From: a bacterium
GTDB taxonomy: Bacteria; Acidobacteriota; Terriglobia; Terriglobales; Acidobacteriaceae
Assembly (NCBI GenBank): GCA_026225095.1
Contig: JAMFSC010000080.1
Span: forward strand, 1 to 36,650
Direction: 5' to 3'
Length of the DNA stretch: 36,650 nucleotides
A program made the position numbers and the translations under genes. Position 1 is the first letter of the stretch; the number at the start of each line of letters is the position of its first letter. Under the pieces are notes generated by a model. That model did not search any database. It was given only the letters and a program-made list of their open reading frames with translations, and had not been told where the DNA came from. Positions 18,001 through 26,945 of this stretch are shown piece after piece.

Positions 18001-18491
18001 AGTGGTCCGGCTTCTATCTGCACCAGACAGGTCCATTCATGACACCGATCACCTCTGGCAGCGATCCCACTGGCAGCGGCCTCATCTCCCTGGGATACTC
18101 GTCCTACACACGTCCGGATAGGGTGGTTGGCGTCTCGCCGTATCTCACAGGAACAGGTGCCCGCAATACGCTCAACCCTGCCGCATTCGTGTCGGCCCCG
18201 GCAAACGTTGGCCGCCAGGGAACAGCGGCGGTCGGCAGCGTAGTCGGGCCTGGAACTGATACGTTTTCAACATCCATTCTTAAAGGCGTCTCTTTCACAG
18301 AGCGCGTCCGATTGGATATGGGGGTCCAGGTTCAAAACCTCTTCAACCATCAGAACTATGAAACTCCAGCTCTGGACATCAACGTTCCCACAACCTACGG
18401 CATCAGCACCGCAGTCCAAGGGCAGACTGCCGGTCAACAGGCGAATGCTGGCCCCAGAACAATGCTCCTCACCGCTCGCTTAGCTTTCTAG
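15072..18491 (+). CDS. Oar-like TonB-dependent outer-membrane receptor 1
   Basis: An 1139-residue protein. The signal peptide is at about residues 18-38 (hydrophobic, ending SSAVAQ). A carboxypeptidase-regulatory-like beta-sandwich follows (GTVKDPQGAIIVGATVKL through QYSFPNIEPGIYRIAVE). Then come a plug domain (ISVAGQKPSLLSVTVDGIS, FNTIEEIRISQNANAAEFGG) and a long beta-barrel ending in an aromatic residue (LLTARLAF), as outer-membrane proteins do. This family is greatly expanded in Acidobacteria and takes up oligosaccharides, peptides or other large substrates through TonB-ExbBD, which is not in the window. The ATG at 15072 has GAGAGAGG seven bases upstream; a TTG at 15066 is a weaker choice. 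Its location between qhp and pao suggests, without proof, a role in amine or cofactor uptake. Confidence 0.9.
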   Translation: MHSFCGRSFPTLRKSHRGIYLVLLLLCLVVTMSSAVAQSTYGAFVGTVKDPQGAIIVGATVKLVNADTAAVRTEISNAQGQYSFPNIEPGIYRIAVEFSGFRKTEFPGLVLQARETQRVDASLALGQTSQTIEVQTSAGVVNTDTSNLIETRTGIELNNLPVAISSRANGSTSPYSTLQTQAGVQSDESGNISVAGQKPSLLSVTVDGISTMNVTASAPAAEMFPSFNTIEEIRISQNANAAEFGGIADVTTVTKGGTNRSHGGIFDNYETKGFNAKIPTASSKQNLVLNNFGVFYSGPVVLPWLYNGRDKTFYLLSYEGLRLPKTTTSIQTVPTQAMRAGDLSNYPTQIYRPDGSPIVGNKLLSSDLNATSQVALARYYPLPNVASATAIPGNNYVANYATPITSDQGDARIDQTITSKQSTFARYSYKQRSASTALGLLTGIQGAPEKDTSLTGAYNYIFTPRLFNEFRAGLSKYITASTFNSNSSVISQLGIQGIPDLLSPSVAALPRFTITGFTTVSGSSSKRSSNTYQFIDNVTWTKGRHTFKTGADFRRLYAYAGNVFGSSRLGQYTFNGKNAPGAVIKQPFASFLQGVPDTTTVSDVLNADMNGRGNAYAVYVQDDWKVSNTLTLNFGLRYEYHPMLKDKYQNSANFLPDYTSTVNGTTVHGAIDVPGAYALANNVLPAFLSQISPTPLLTAAQAGEPDSLVSVARDDFAPRFGFAWRPLHTDKTVIRGGAGRFIAAALGASVVGGWAVSASVVDVYTNTFTSPTSGVPQLKFPTPFATAPGALPALDFDYAISPHYRDPTVDQWNLTMEQDLGFQTGLRVSYSGSHGNNLTEQANLNQVPYGTTKPTQAAFPYPALGEIQDNLNLAVSNYNALTVEANHRTTHGLQFSASYVFARNLSDEGGINPTSEVGESGSLPSDLYHPMVDYGNVEFTHRQRLLASYVYDLPFGHNRTYLGTTNFFVDRLVSNWQWSGFYLHQTGPFMTPITSGSDPTGSGLISLGYSSYTRPDRVVGVSPYLTGTGARNTLNPAAFVSAPANVGRQGTAAVGSVVGPGTDTFSTSILKGVSFTERVRLDMGVQVQNLFNHQNYETPALDINVPTTYGISTAVQGQTAGQQANAGPRTMLLTARLAF

Positions 18492-19278
18492 GGAAGCCTT
18501 GCGTAAGTGATCGATCGCGAATCTGCGACGATTCGTGCTCGGACCTCTCGATTCACATGGCTCTTCGCAGGCCTTCATTTGCCTCTTACGAGACCAACCT
18601 TTCTTTGGGAGAAGTAGCTCCTCCTGGTCTCCCAGAAGGCGCAGTCTTCCATCGAAATGCGTCATACTCTTGGCTCCGCGACTCTTATAGGCCCTTCGAC
18701 ACGAACGAAATGATCCGCCATCTCCAAGTGAATCGATATTTCCCCTTCGCGGTCCACACTGATAAGTTTAGTCTTGGCGTCACTTGAATAGCTCTCCCCT
18801 TGCATATCCGAATCAGAATCAGGTTCACGCCACCCTTCCGCCGGACATCGCATAGCCTCGATCAGAGACAACGCATGACCGAGACGTTTGTTCTCGAAGA
18901 TTGCGGTATAGCTCACACGCAGGTCCTTACTGAAGACTCGATGAGGAGCCAGAGAGACCTTTCCATCTCATCTCCAGGCGGTCGTCGGTTAGGTACTGCG
19001 TTCGCCTCGATCCTCGAACGAACGGCGATCGCTCCCGCGACAGTTCCCACTAAGGAGCATCGGGATTGTACCTATGGTGCGGCCGGCCACGACCTCACGT
19101 CCCATTGAGCGAAGACCAGATCGCATGCTCGATGAGTTTTTGTTACCGGGGTTAGGCAAAATCTGGTGTAAATCTGATGTAATTAGTTCCGCCTGACAAT
19201 CGTCTTAATGCATCGGACTCGTATCGTTCTGCATCGAACGTTTGTTCGCGCGACCGCACGACGCCAGGAGGCAATCAC
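18492..19278. other. Intergenic region upstream of paoA
   Basis: 787 bases without a gene I can support. Frames of 60-100 codons exist on both strands (for example 18662-18916 minus) but overlap one another, lack ribosome sites and match no family I know; they may be decayed sequence. The right end carries tandem 11-bp repeats at 19160-19181 and is probably the pao promoter region. Confidence 0.5.
19160..19181 (+). promoter_or_regulatory. Tandem 11-bp direct repeat upstream of paoA
   Basis: AATCTGGTGTA is followed immediately by AATCTGATGTA, one mismatch in 11. An 11-bp period places both copies on the same DNA face and is typical for OmpR/PhoB-type winged-helix activators that bind head to tail. 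It ends 97 bases before the paoA start. Confidence 0.45.
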
Positions 19279-19929
19279 GTGTCAGACCACGAGAACGACT
19301 TCCCCCCACACCTGACCTCGCTCGAAAAGCTCAGTCGCCGATCCTTCCTCACTCGTGCCGGCGCCACGAGCATAGCCACAGCCACCGCGACCCTAGCCGC
19401 TCCCTTCGCCGCGGCCTCCCAGGGCCGACAAGCCGCCACTGAGCAGCCCCCCAATACCACCCCAGGGACTATGCCCATCACCCTCAAGGTCAACGGCGAG
19501 ACCCATCACATCCAGGTCGACCCACGCGCCACCGTCCTCGACACACTCCGCGAGACCATCCACCTCACCGGCACCAAGAAGGGCTGTGACCACGGCCAGT
19601 GCGGGGCCTGTACCGTCCACGTCAATGGACGCCGAGCCAATAGCTGTCTGCTCCTCGCCGTCATGCAGCAGAACGCCGAGATCACCACCATCGAAGGCAT
19701 CGGCACCCCTGAACGGATGCACCCCATGCAGGCAGCCTTTGTCGAGCACGACGGTTATCAGTGCGGCTACTGCACCTCCGGCCAGATCATGTCCGCCGTA
19801 GCCGTCCTCAAGGAGCCGTGTGGCGCCTCGGACCACGACCTTCGAGAAGCCCTCAGCGGCAACATCTGCCGCTGTGGCGCATACCCGAACATCGTCGCCG
19901 CCGTACAAGCCCTTCGGCGCAGCGCCTAG
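19279..19929 (+). CDS. paoA: Periplasmic aldehyde oxidoreductase, 2Fe-2S subunit with Tat signal
   Basis: A 216-residue iron-sulfur subunit of the xanthine oxidase family. A twin-arginine signal (SRRSFLTR at 19-26, then an alanine-rich hydrophobic stretch) sends the folded complex to the periplasm. A plant-ferredoxin-like cluster uses Cys103, Cys108, Cys111 and Cys123; the second cluster uses Cys162, Cys165, Cys197 and Cys199 (QCGYCTSGQ, NICRCGAYPN). It passes electrons from the Mo centre to FAD. The GTG start at 19279 has GGAGG seven bases upstream. The gene is 14 bases from paoB, with paoC next, as in E. coli paoABC (yagTSR). The PaoD/XdhC-like maturation chaperone is not adjacent. Confidence 0.94.
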   Translation: MSDHENDFPPHLTSLEKLSRRSFLTRAGATSIATATATLAAPFAAASQGRQAATEQPPNTTPGTMPITLKVNGETHHIQVDPRATVLDTLRETIHLTGTKKGCDHGQCGACTVHVNGRRANSCLLLAVMQQNAEITTIEGIGTPERMHPMQAAFVEHDGYQCGYCTSGQIMSAVAVLKEPCGASDHDLREALSGNICRCGAYPNIVAAVQALRRSA

Positions 19930-19943
19930 CGAAAGGAGATCCG

Positions 19944-20948
19944 ATGCAGCCCTTCGAACTCATCACCGTCAGTACAATCTCCGAGGCCATCCAGGCCCAG
20001 GTCGCCTCGCCAACCGCGCAACAGGGCGCTCCCATCCGCTTCATCGCCGGCGGCACCAATCTCGTCGATTATATGAAGCTCAACGTCGAGACCCCGCGTC
20101 AACTCATCGACATTAACATGCTCCCGCTCGACAGGATCGAGCCGGGCCCCGACGGTAGCCTGCGCATCGGCGCCCTTGCCCGCAATACCGACGTCGCGTA
20201 CCACGAGACCGTCAAGGCACAATATCCCGTTCTCTCCGAGGCTATCCTTTCTGGCGCCTCCACCCAGCTTCGTAACATGGCCACAACCGCCGGCAATCTC
20301 CTCCAGAAGACCCGCTGTGTCTACTACCGCGATACGGCCTACGGCTGCAACAAACGAGAGCCTGGCACTGGTTGCTCTGCCATCGGCGGCCACAACCGGA
20401 TGCTTGCTATCCTCGGTACAAGCGACAAGTGCATCGCCTCGAATCCATCCGACCAGAACGTAGCGCTCGCGGCCCTCGAAGCCACGATCCACATCACGGG
20501 CAGCAAGGGTGAGCGCGCCGTCCCCATCGCGGACTTCTATACCCTACCCGGCAATACACCGCAGCGCGAAACCATTCTCGAAGCCGGTGACCTAGTGACG
20601 CATCTCACCATCCCCGCGCTGCCCACCGGCGCGAAGAGCGTCTACCTCAAGCTTCGAGACCGCGCCTCTTACGAGTTCGCGCTGGCCTCCGCCGCGATTG
20701 TCCTCAAACAGAGCAACGGCCGCATCGACTTCGTCCGGGTGGCCCTTGGAGGCGTCGGCGCAAAGCCATGGCGTTCCCTCGAAGCCGAACGATCGCTGCT
20801 TGGCAAGCCGGCAAACGCCATCAGCTTCCGGGCCGCGGCAGAAGCGGCGTTGCATGGTGCCCATCCCCAATCGCAGAACGGCTTCAAGATCGAACTCGCC
20901 AAGCGCTGCATCGTCCACGCGCTCACCCAGGCCACAACCAACGCCTAA
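19944..20948 (+). CDS. paoB: Periplasmic aldehyde oxidoreductase, FAD and 4Fe-4S subunit
   Basis: A 334-residue FAD subunit. The FAD-binding PCMH-type motif FIAGGTNLVDYMK is at about residues 33-45, and the second FAD segment is QLRNMATTAGNLLQ. An insertion with Cys125, Cys135, Cys144 and Cys163 matches the extra 4Fe-4S cluster known in E. coli PaoB and in 4-hydroxybenzoyl-CoA reductase-like enzymes. It has no signal peptide; it would travel with PaoA through Tat. The ATG at 19944 has AAAGGAG five bases upstream. It lies between paoA and paoC with gaps of 14 and 12 bases, a tight operon. Confidence 0.93.
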   Translation: MQPFELITVSTISEAIQAQVASPTAQQGAPIRFIAGGTNLVDYMKLNVETPRQLIDINMLPLDRIEPGPDGSLRIGALARNTDVAYHETVKAQYPVLSEAILSGASTQLRNMATTAGNLLQKTRCVYYRDTAYGCNKREPGTGCSAIGGHNRMLAILGTSDKCIASNPSDQNVALAALEATIHITGSKGERAVPIADFYTLPGNTPQRETILEAGDLVTHLTIPALPTGAKSVYLKLRDRASYEFALASAAIVLKQSNGRIDFVRVALGGVGAKPWRSLEAERSLLGKPANAISFRAAAEAALHGAHPQSQNGFKIELAKRCIVHALTQATTNA

Positions 20949-20960
20949 AGGAGGATCGCC

Positions 20961-23204
20961 ATGCAGGAGCAGATCAAAGCGTCGAAGTTCATTGGCATCC
21001 CTACACCGCGTATCGACGGCCCCGTCAAGACAACGGGCCGCGCCATGTACTCGTCCGATCACAGCTTTCCGGACCTCGTCTACGCATGGCCCACTACGGC
21101 CACCATCGCCAGCGGTACCGTCACAAGAATCGACGCCTCCATCGCCGAGAGGATGCCGGGCGTCCTCGCCGTCTATCACCATGACAATCTTGGGCAGCTC
21201 TATCGCACTCCACCCGCAGCCGGCTTCAGCATGATCCTCGATGAGCACCGCCCTCCGCTCGAGGACACCACTATCCGCTACTATGGCCAGTACGTCGCCG
21301 TTGCCGTAGCCTCCACCGTCGAGCAGGCCCGCGCCGCTGCTGAGGCGGTCAAGGTCACCTACGCCAAGACCGCGCACGACACGAGCGACAAACTGCTCGG
21401 CACCCCCCTCAGCGAGCCCAGGCCGAAGGTCGCCACCAAGCGCGGTGATACCGCAGCAGCCCTCGCTGCCGCAACAATCAAGCACGACGCGGTGTACACC
21501 ACACCCACCGAGACTCACAATCCCATCGAACTCCATGCCTCCGTTGCCGTCTTCAAGGACGGCAAGTTTACCCTCTACGAGACCTCGCAGGCGGTCGTCA
21601 ACCACCGCGACGTTCTGGCCGCGATGCTCGGTGTTCCCCCGCAAGATGTCCAGGTCATCACCCGATACCTCGGTTCAGGTTTCGGCGGCAAGCTCTGGCC
21701 GTGGCCGCACTCCCTGCTCGCCGCCTCCTGCGCGCGCAACCTGAAGCGTCCGGTCAAGCTCGTCGTCAGCCGCTCCATGATGTTCCAGAGCGTCGGCCAC
21801 CGTCCCGCCATCGACCAGCGCATCCGACTCGCTGCTACGTCAGAAGGAAAGCTCACCGCGATCGAGCAGGACTACGTCAACCACACCTCCCTGGATGACG
21901 ATTACGACGAGGGCTGCGGCGAAGCCAGCGGCTTCATCTACTCCTCGCCCAACGTTCTCGTCACCGGAGGCCTTGCTCGCCGTAACGTCGGGACACCCAC
22001 CTCCATGCGCGGCCCAGGGGCCGTCCCCGGCCTGTACGCACTCGAGTCCGCCATGGACGAGCTATCTCTCAAACTGAAGATCGACCCCGTCCAACTCCGC
22101 CTTCTCAATGAGCCGGAAAAAGACGAGAGTACAGGTCAGCCTTTCTCCTCTCGTCACATGAAGGAGTGCCTGACCACTGGCGCTGAGAAATTTGGTTGGA
22201 GCAAGCGCAATTCGGACGTCGGCTCCATGCGGCGCGACGGCCTCACCCTCGGCTGGGGCATGGCAGCCTGCACCTGGATCGCAGCCCGCACCGACTCCGA
22301 AGCCACGGTCGAACTCCACCAGGATGGCACCGCGCGCGTCATCTGCGGCACCCAAGACATCGGCGGCGGTACCTACACCCTCATCGCCCAGATAGTAGCC
22401 CACGAAACAGGCCTCCCTCTCGACCGAATCGAGGTCGTGCTCGGCGACTCCAGCCTGCCGCCAGGACCCATCTCCGGCGGATCCTGGGCCACCGCTTCGG
22501 TGACCCCGGCCGTCCTCGAAGCCGCGCAGAAGGCCGCCAAGACGCTCCTCATCACCGCCCTAGGATCGGCCGACACACCTTTCAAGGGCAAGAAAGCCGA
22601 AGAACTCGAACTCGTCGACGGGACCGTCAGGGTCAAGGGCCAAAGCAGCGGAGCCGTCTCCATCACAGAGACCCTCAAGCTGGCGAAGGTCAAAGCTGTC
22701 TCCGGCACCGGCAAGTCCGAGGGCACCTTCGGCAATCCGAAGGAGAAGTTCTCCTCGCACTCTTACGGTGCGCAGTTCGCCGAGGTCACCTGGCAGCCCG
22801 AGATCGCACGCCTCCGAGTCAGCCGTATCGTCACTGTCATCGACGCCGGCCGCATGATCAACCCACGCGCAGCCCGCAACCAGATCGAGGGTGCAGTAGT
22901 CATGGGCGTTGGCATGGCTCTCTTTGAGGCCACCGAGTACGACCAGCGAACCGGTGCGCCGATTAATGCCAGCCTCGCTGACTACGTGATGGCCGTCAAC
23001 GCCGACACCCCCGACATCGACGTCACCTTTCTCGACTACCCCGACTACAACCTCAACCCGTTGGGAGCGAGAGGCGTAGGTGAGATCGGCCTCGCCGGCG
23101 TAGCCGCCGCCATCGCCAATGCAGTCCACCACGCCACTGGCGTCCGAGTCCGCAACCTGCCGATCCGCATCGAAGACCTGCTCACACCAACACACACAGC
23201 CTAA
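20961..23204 (+). CDS. paoC: Periplasmic aldehyde oxidoreductase, molybdenum-cofactor subunit
   Basis: A 747-residue catalytic subunit of the xanthine oxidase family. The N-terminal domain has RIDGPVKTTGRAMYSSD. Mo-cofactor loops follow, such as YLGSGFGGKLWPW, MRGPGAVPGLYALES and GTQDIGGGTYT. The catalytic base is Glu708 in GVGEIGLAG near the C-terminus. The enzyme adds water-derived oxygen to an aldehyde, giving the carboxylic acid. E. coli PaoC uses molybdopterin cytosine dinucleotide and prefers aromatic aldehydes. Absence of a signal peptide fits export with PaoA. It has a strong AAGGAGG site before ATG 20961. In this context the likely substrates are aldehydes from the amine-oxidising enzymes encoded on either side. 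Confidence 0.94.
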   Translation: MQEQIKASKFIGIPTPRIDGPVKTTGRAMYSSDHSFPDLVYAWPTTATIASGTVTRIDASIAERMPGVLAVYHHDNLGQLYRTPPAAGFSMILDEHRPPLEDTTIRYYGQYVAVAVASTVEQARAAAEAVKVTYAKTAHDTSDKLLGTPLSEPRPKVATKRGDTAAALAAATIKHDAVYTTPTETHNPIELHASVAVFKDGKFTLYETSQAVVNHRDVLAAMLGVPPQDVQVITRYLGSGFGGKLWPWPHSLLAASCARNLKRPVKLVVSRSMMFQSVGHRPAIDQRIRLAATSEGKLTAIEQDYVNHTSLDDDYDEGCGEASGFIYSSPNVLVTGGLARRNVGTPTSMRGPGAVPGLYALESAMDELSLKLKIDPVQLRLLNEPEKDESTGQPFSSRHMKECLTTGAEKFGWSKRNSDVGSMRRDGLTLGWGMAACTWIAARTDSEATVELHQDGTARVICGTQDIGGGTYTLIAQIVAHETGLPLDRIEVVLGDSSLPPGPISGGSWATASVTPAVLEAAQKAAKTLLITALGSADTPFKGKKAEELELVDGTVRVKGQSSGAVSITETLKLAKVKAVSGTGKSEGTFGNPKEKFSSHSYGAQFAEVTWQPEIARLRVSRIVTVIDAGRMINPRAARNQIEGAVVMGVGMALFEATEYDQRTGAPINASLADYVMAVNADTPDIDVTFLDYPDYNLNPLGARGVGEIGLAGVAAAIANAVHHATGVRVRNLPIRIEDLLTPTHTA

Positions 23205-23432
23205 CCCATCCACGACACAACCCTGTGACCCTGAACGCAGCGAACCGGGAGGGCGGCAACTCTTAGTCCTCTTCTCGAAAAAGAGTCACCAAGGTGAACA
23301 CTATCTGGGGTTGAGAGTCGAGGATTGAGCGTTCATGCCATGAGAAGCCTTGCTTGCCTCGCACTCACGTGTTCCCGCGCAGATCTTTCATGCTCACCTT
23401 CCGCCGCAGGGCAATGTCTGAGATTGATCCCC
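23205..23432. other. Convergent intergenic region between paoC and TonB receptor 2
   Basis: 228 bases between two convergent stop codons. No strong terminator hairpin with a T-tract is obvious; CTCTT...AAGAG near 23270-23287 is a weak stem. Confidence 0.4.
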
Positions 23433-26400
23433 TCAAAAGCTGATTCTGGCCGTGATCTGAACGTTTCTTGGCCCGGTTCCCTCCGCGCTCTGCAACTCAG
23501 AGCTCTGTCCGTAAGAGGATGTATCGACCTGCATGTTGGGCGGAGCGTAGTTACGATGATTGAACAGATTTGCGGCTGATATACCGAGTTGCAACTTGGT
23601 CGATTCGGTCAGATTGACTCCCTTGATGACCGAGGATGACAACGAGACCGTTCCTGGCCCGACCACGCTCCCCACTGTTGAATTGCCGAACCTGCCGATA
23701 TCGCTACCCGGCAATGCAAACGCGGCGGCGTTCAAGAACACCGGATTGCCATTCACGTTTCCCCTGGCGTAGAGAGGGACATTGGAAACGCGATCCGGTC
23801 TCGTCAATCCCACCACATTGATCATGTTCGTTCCTGCGGGATCGTCGGACTGCTCGAAGGGAGTGAGGAACGGACCGCTCTGCCAAAGCAACACGCCACC
23901 GACCTGCCAGCCGCTCACCAAGCCTTCAACGAAGCGATTACCCGTCCCGAAGAATGTCTTGTTCCTACCGAAGGGTAGGTTGTAAAGACCCGTCGTCAGA
24001 AAGCGGTGACGCCGATCGTAGATGACATTGCCATAGTCAAGTCCCGGGCTAAAGCGATCCGTGAGGAAATTTCCGCCTGCTCCAACAAGGCTCGAAGGAG
24101 CCGCACCCCCCTCGTTCGAGATATCCCGCGTGTAGACATAGGAACTCTGGAACTCAAGACCGTTTGATAGCTGCCTCTCTACAACGGTAGAGAGCGAATT
24201 GTAGTTGCTGATGGCGGCGTTGTAGACGCTCTGCAGTACCTGCCAATCGGGATACGGGCGATTTGGGCCGGAGACACTATAGTCTGTGGTACTGCTATGC
24301 ACCTGGTTTAAATCTTCCATCAACTCCAGGTTCGATCCATGTGATCCCGTATAGGAAATCCGAAGACCCGTACTGCGACCCAGATCACGTTCATAGGTGA
24401 GATTCCACTGCTGCACCGACGGATCTTTGTAGTGGATTGGAAACGCATAGTAGAAACTCGCCGCGCCGGGAGTTGCGCGCGCCGCGGGGAAGGGGCTGGG
24501 GAAAGATAACTGCGGAGCTCCAGAGCTGTCGTAGTCGTTGAAGTAGTAGGGCACGAAACTTGCATGAACGCTCCATCCGGATACAAGCGAGAAGCCAAGC
24601 GGAGATTCGATGAAGCGTCCCCATCCACCGCGAATCACCGTCTTGGAAAACGGACGCCAGGCGAAGCCAATCCTGGGACCAATGTCGTTGTAGGCTGTAT
24701 AGCGTAGCTTCTCCGGCAGATTATCCTGGGCTGCCGTGAGAATGGGCGTCGGTGCGATGGACTGCGCGAACAGCGGTTCAGTGTAGGTCAGGGCCTGAGC
24801 GTTCGGGACGACGACTGCGCCATGGGTCGAACCACTGACATAGTCGGAATCGAATGCAGCCGTATCGTAGTTGATCTCCTTGAGCGGAGGATGCAGCTCA
24901 TAGCGAAAGCCGAAGTTCAAGGTCAACGTCGGCGTAATCTTCCAGTCGTCCTGGGCAAATGCCGCATACGAGTAGCCTAGGCCATCCATATTCGGGTTTG
25001 TAACCTGGGAGAGCACCGTGTAATCCGGATAGCCGAGCAGGAATTGGGTGTAAGGATCTCCGATCGTCGTGCCAACGTTTGAAGAGCCATTGAAGTTGAA
25101 CTGTCCCGATCGCGTGTTGCCAAAGACATTGTCGTCGTGATCCGTCAGGCGCCGGAAATCCGCGCCGAACTTCATGGTGTGATTGCCCTTGTTGAGTGTC
25201 ACATTATCAAGAAGCTGGATCACCTTGGATCGCTGCTTGGAAGGATTGGCGCCACCGCTCACCATGAATCCGTTGATCATGACGTTGGGTACGGCGGGTA
25301 CTGGATTGGGGTTATCCACGCCCGTGATTCCAGTCTCAGCGAGAAGCGTATTGGTATTGACGTTGAGCGCGGTATCGACCTTGTTGAGATTGAATCCTGC
25401 ACGGAACTCGTTGATCAGCCGAGGAGTGATGAGATACGTATGCGCGAAGGTAAGACCTGCATCAGTCTCCGGCTGCGAAAAGCCACCGGTCAGCGTCGAG
25501 CCCGAGTTGGTGCAGAAGCTTGGGCAAGTCGGATCCGGGGCAGTCGACACCTGCCGATTCTTATAGGTCAGGCGGACAAATGCCGTCTGCTTGGATGTAA
25601 TGGTCTGATCGAGCCTGATATCTCCCTGGTTACTGCTGATAGGCGCGGGAAAATTGACCGCGAAGTTGTCTTGATAAGTATCCGCACTTCCGCGGTTTGG
25701 GAGTGGATACAGGGTGCTCAGAAGCTTGGCGGAGGTCGACGACACGGGGATGCTGGTCGGATCGAGCGGAGTTCCATCATAGTTGAACACCTGCGCGATT
25801 CCCTGCCCTGCAAGATAGCTGGCCACATCACCCGACCGCATCGCCAGCGAGGGCACACTCGTCACAATCGGCGTCTCGCGTGGGAGACGGAGCGCCTCGT
25901 AGCTCAGGAAGAAGAATGTCTTGTCATGTCCATCGTAGAGGTGGGGAACCGTGACGGGACCACCAATAAATCCGCCGAAGTTATTCATGATGATCTTGGG
26001 CTTTGAGCCGGTGAAGGGATCACCTGCATTCATCGCTGTGTTCTCGTGATTCTCGAAGATCCCCCCATGATACGCATTGGTGCCACCCCTTGAGGTTGTC
26101 GTAATGTCAGCGACTCCGGAGTACTCCGCGTTGTTATTGGTTTCGGAGACACGGATTTCGGAGATGGAATTGAACGAGGGGAAGAGCTCGTTGAGGGGCC
26201 CGCTACTTTCGACGTTCACGCTGGAGATGCCATCGATGGTGACGGAGAGCAAGGCTGGCGTGGCGCCGGCAATCACGAGGTTCCCCGAATCGTCGGTCTG
26301 GACGCCGGGGTTTGTCGTCAGCGTGGAAATCGGGCTCGTTGAGCCGTTTGCATGGGAGTAGATGGCTACGGGGAGATCGATCAACTCGGCCCCCGTCTTT

Positions 26401-26846
26401 GTCGCTGCGAGGCTTGAAGTGTCCGTCGTGATCACATCGACCATGCTGCTCGATACCTCGACCGTCTCCACCGCGGCGCCGATATGCAGCGTGGCGTCGA
26501 TGCGTCGCGTCTCACGTGCGGGCAAAGAGATCTCGGCGAAATCGGCCTTGGAAAAGCCAGAAGCCTCGACCGTCATCTGATACTCGCCTGCGTCGAGAAT
26601 GTTGAAGGTGTACTCCCCGTTACTGTTGGTGGTGGCAGTACGACGGACGGAGGTTCCCTTATTTGTAAGGGTCACCGCTGCGTTCGACACGCTCGCGCCA
26701 CTGGGATCGGTGACGGTTCCAACAATATTCCCGAATGTCGACTGGCTTATGGCCGCTGTGGAGAGAAGAAGGGTCAGAGCGATCAAGGCGAAGAACATGC
26801 ACCCCGAAAGACAAGTACGCCTACGCGCCAAACAGATGTAAGGCAT
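23433..26846 (-). CDS. Oar-like TonB-dependent outer-membrane receptor 2
   Basis: An 1137-residue protein. The signal peptide spans about residues 15-35 (hydrophobic FFALIALTLLLS, ending AISQS). Then come the carboxypeptidase-regulatory-like domain (NIVGTVTDPSGASVSNAAVTL), the plug domain (IAGATPALLSVTIDGIS) and a barrel ending QITARISF. It is a distant paralogue of the receptor at 15072, colinear over the whole length. The ATG at 26846 has AGGAGAG five bases upstream; upstream in-frame starts lack this. It follows the copper amine oxidase gene on the same strand after 99 bases containing two hairpins, so co-transcription with it is likely and suggests a function linked to amine use or copper supply. 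Confidence 0.9.
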   Translation of the reverse strand: MPYICLARRRTCLSGCMFFALIALTLLLSTAAISQSTFGNIVGTVTDPSGASVSNAAVTLTNKGTSVRRTATTNSNGEYTFNILDAGEYQMTVEASGFSKADFAEISLPARETRRIDATLHIGAAVETVEVSSSMVDVITTDTSSLAATKTGAELIDLPVAIYSHANGSTSPISTLTTNPGVQTDDSGNLVIAGATPALLSVTIDGISSVNVESSGPLNELFPSFNSISEIRVSETNNNAEYSGVADITTTSRGGTNAYHGGIFENHENTAMNAGDPFTGSKPKIIMNNFGGFIGGPVTVPHLYDGHDKTFFFLSYEALRLPRETPIVTSVPSLAMRSGDVASYLAGQGIAQVFNYDGTPLDPTSIPVSSTSAKLLSTLYPLPNRGSADTYQDNFAVNFPAPISSNQGDIRLDQTITSKQTAFVRLTYKNRQVSTAPDPTCPSFCTNSGSTLTGGFSQPETDAGLTFAHTYLITPRLINEFRAGFNLNKVDTALNVNTNTLLAETGITGVDNPNPVPAVPNVMINGFMVSGGANPSKQRSKVIQLLDNVTLNKGNHTMKFGADFRRLTDHDDNVFGNTRSGQFNFNGSSNVGTTIGDPYTQFLLGYPDYTVLSQVTNPNMDGLGYSYAAFAQDDWKITPTLTLNFGFRYELHPPLKEINYDTAAFDSDYVSGSTHGAVVVPNAQALTYTEPLFAQSIAPTPILTAAQDNLPEKLRYTAYNDIGPRIGFAWRPFSKTVIRGGWGRFIESPLGFSLVSGWSVHASFVPYYFNDYDSSGAPQLSFPSPFPAARATPGAASFYYAFPIHYKDPSVQQWNLTYERDLGRSTGLRISYTGSHGSNLELMEDLNQVHSSTTDYSVSGPNRPYPDWQVLQSVYNAAISNYNSLSTVVERQLSNGLEFQSSYVYTRDISNEGGAAPSSLVGAGGNFLTDRFSPGLDYGNVIYDRRHRFLTTGLYNLPFGRNKTFFGTGNRFVEGLVSGWQVGGVLLWQSGPFLTPFEQSDDPAGTNMINVVGLTRPDRVSNVPLYARGNVNGNPVFLNAAAFALPGSDIGRFGNSTVGSVVGPGTVSLSSSVIKGVNLTESTKLQLGISAANLFNHRNYAPPNMQVDTSSYGQSSELQSAEGTGPRNVQITARISF

Positions 26847-26896
26847 GGCATCTCTCCTGTGTTGCGAATTGTGGTGGTACTCGTGGGGGGTGTAGA

Positions 26897-26937
26897 CCTG
26901 CACTTGCTGAAAGTGCAGGCCATCCCTCGCTCCGAGG
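26897..26937 (-). terminator. Two adjacent hairpins between amine oxidase and receptor 2 genes
   Basis: A perfect 9-bp stem (CCTGCACTT at 26897-26905 and AAGTGCAGG at 26911-26919, five-base loop) is next to a 5-bp stem (CCTCG/CGAGG at 26925-26937, loop CTC). There is no T-tract, so a classic intrinsic terminator is unlikely. They could protect or process the mRNA and set different expression of oxidase and receptor. Confidence 0.4.
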
Positions 26938-26945
26938 CCTCAGAT

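Noticed and set aside
18662..18916. 84-codon minus-strand frame between receptor 1 and paoA
   Set aside because: No ribosome site, no family resemblance, and a competing plus-strand frame covers the same bases; coding not supported.
20592..21644. 350-codon glycine/valine/aspartate-rich minus-strand frame
   Set aside because: Fully antisense to paoB/paoC, whose motifs are clear; a codon-bias shadow.
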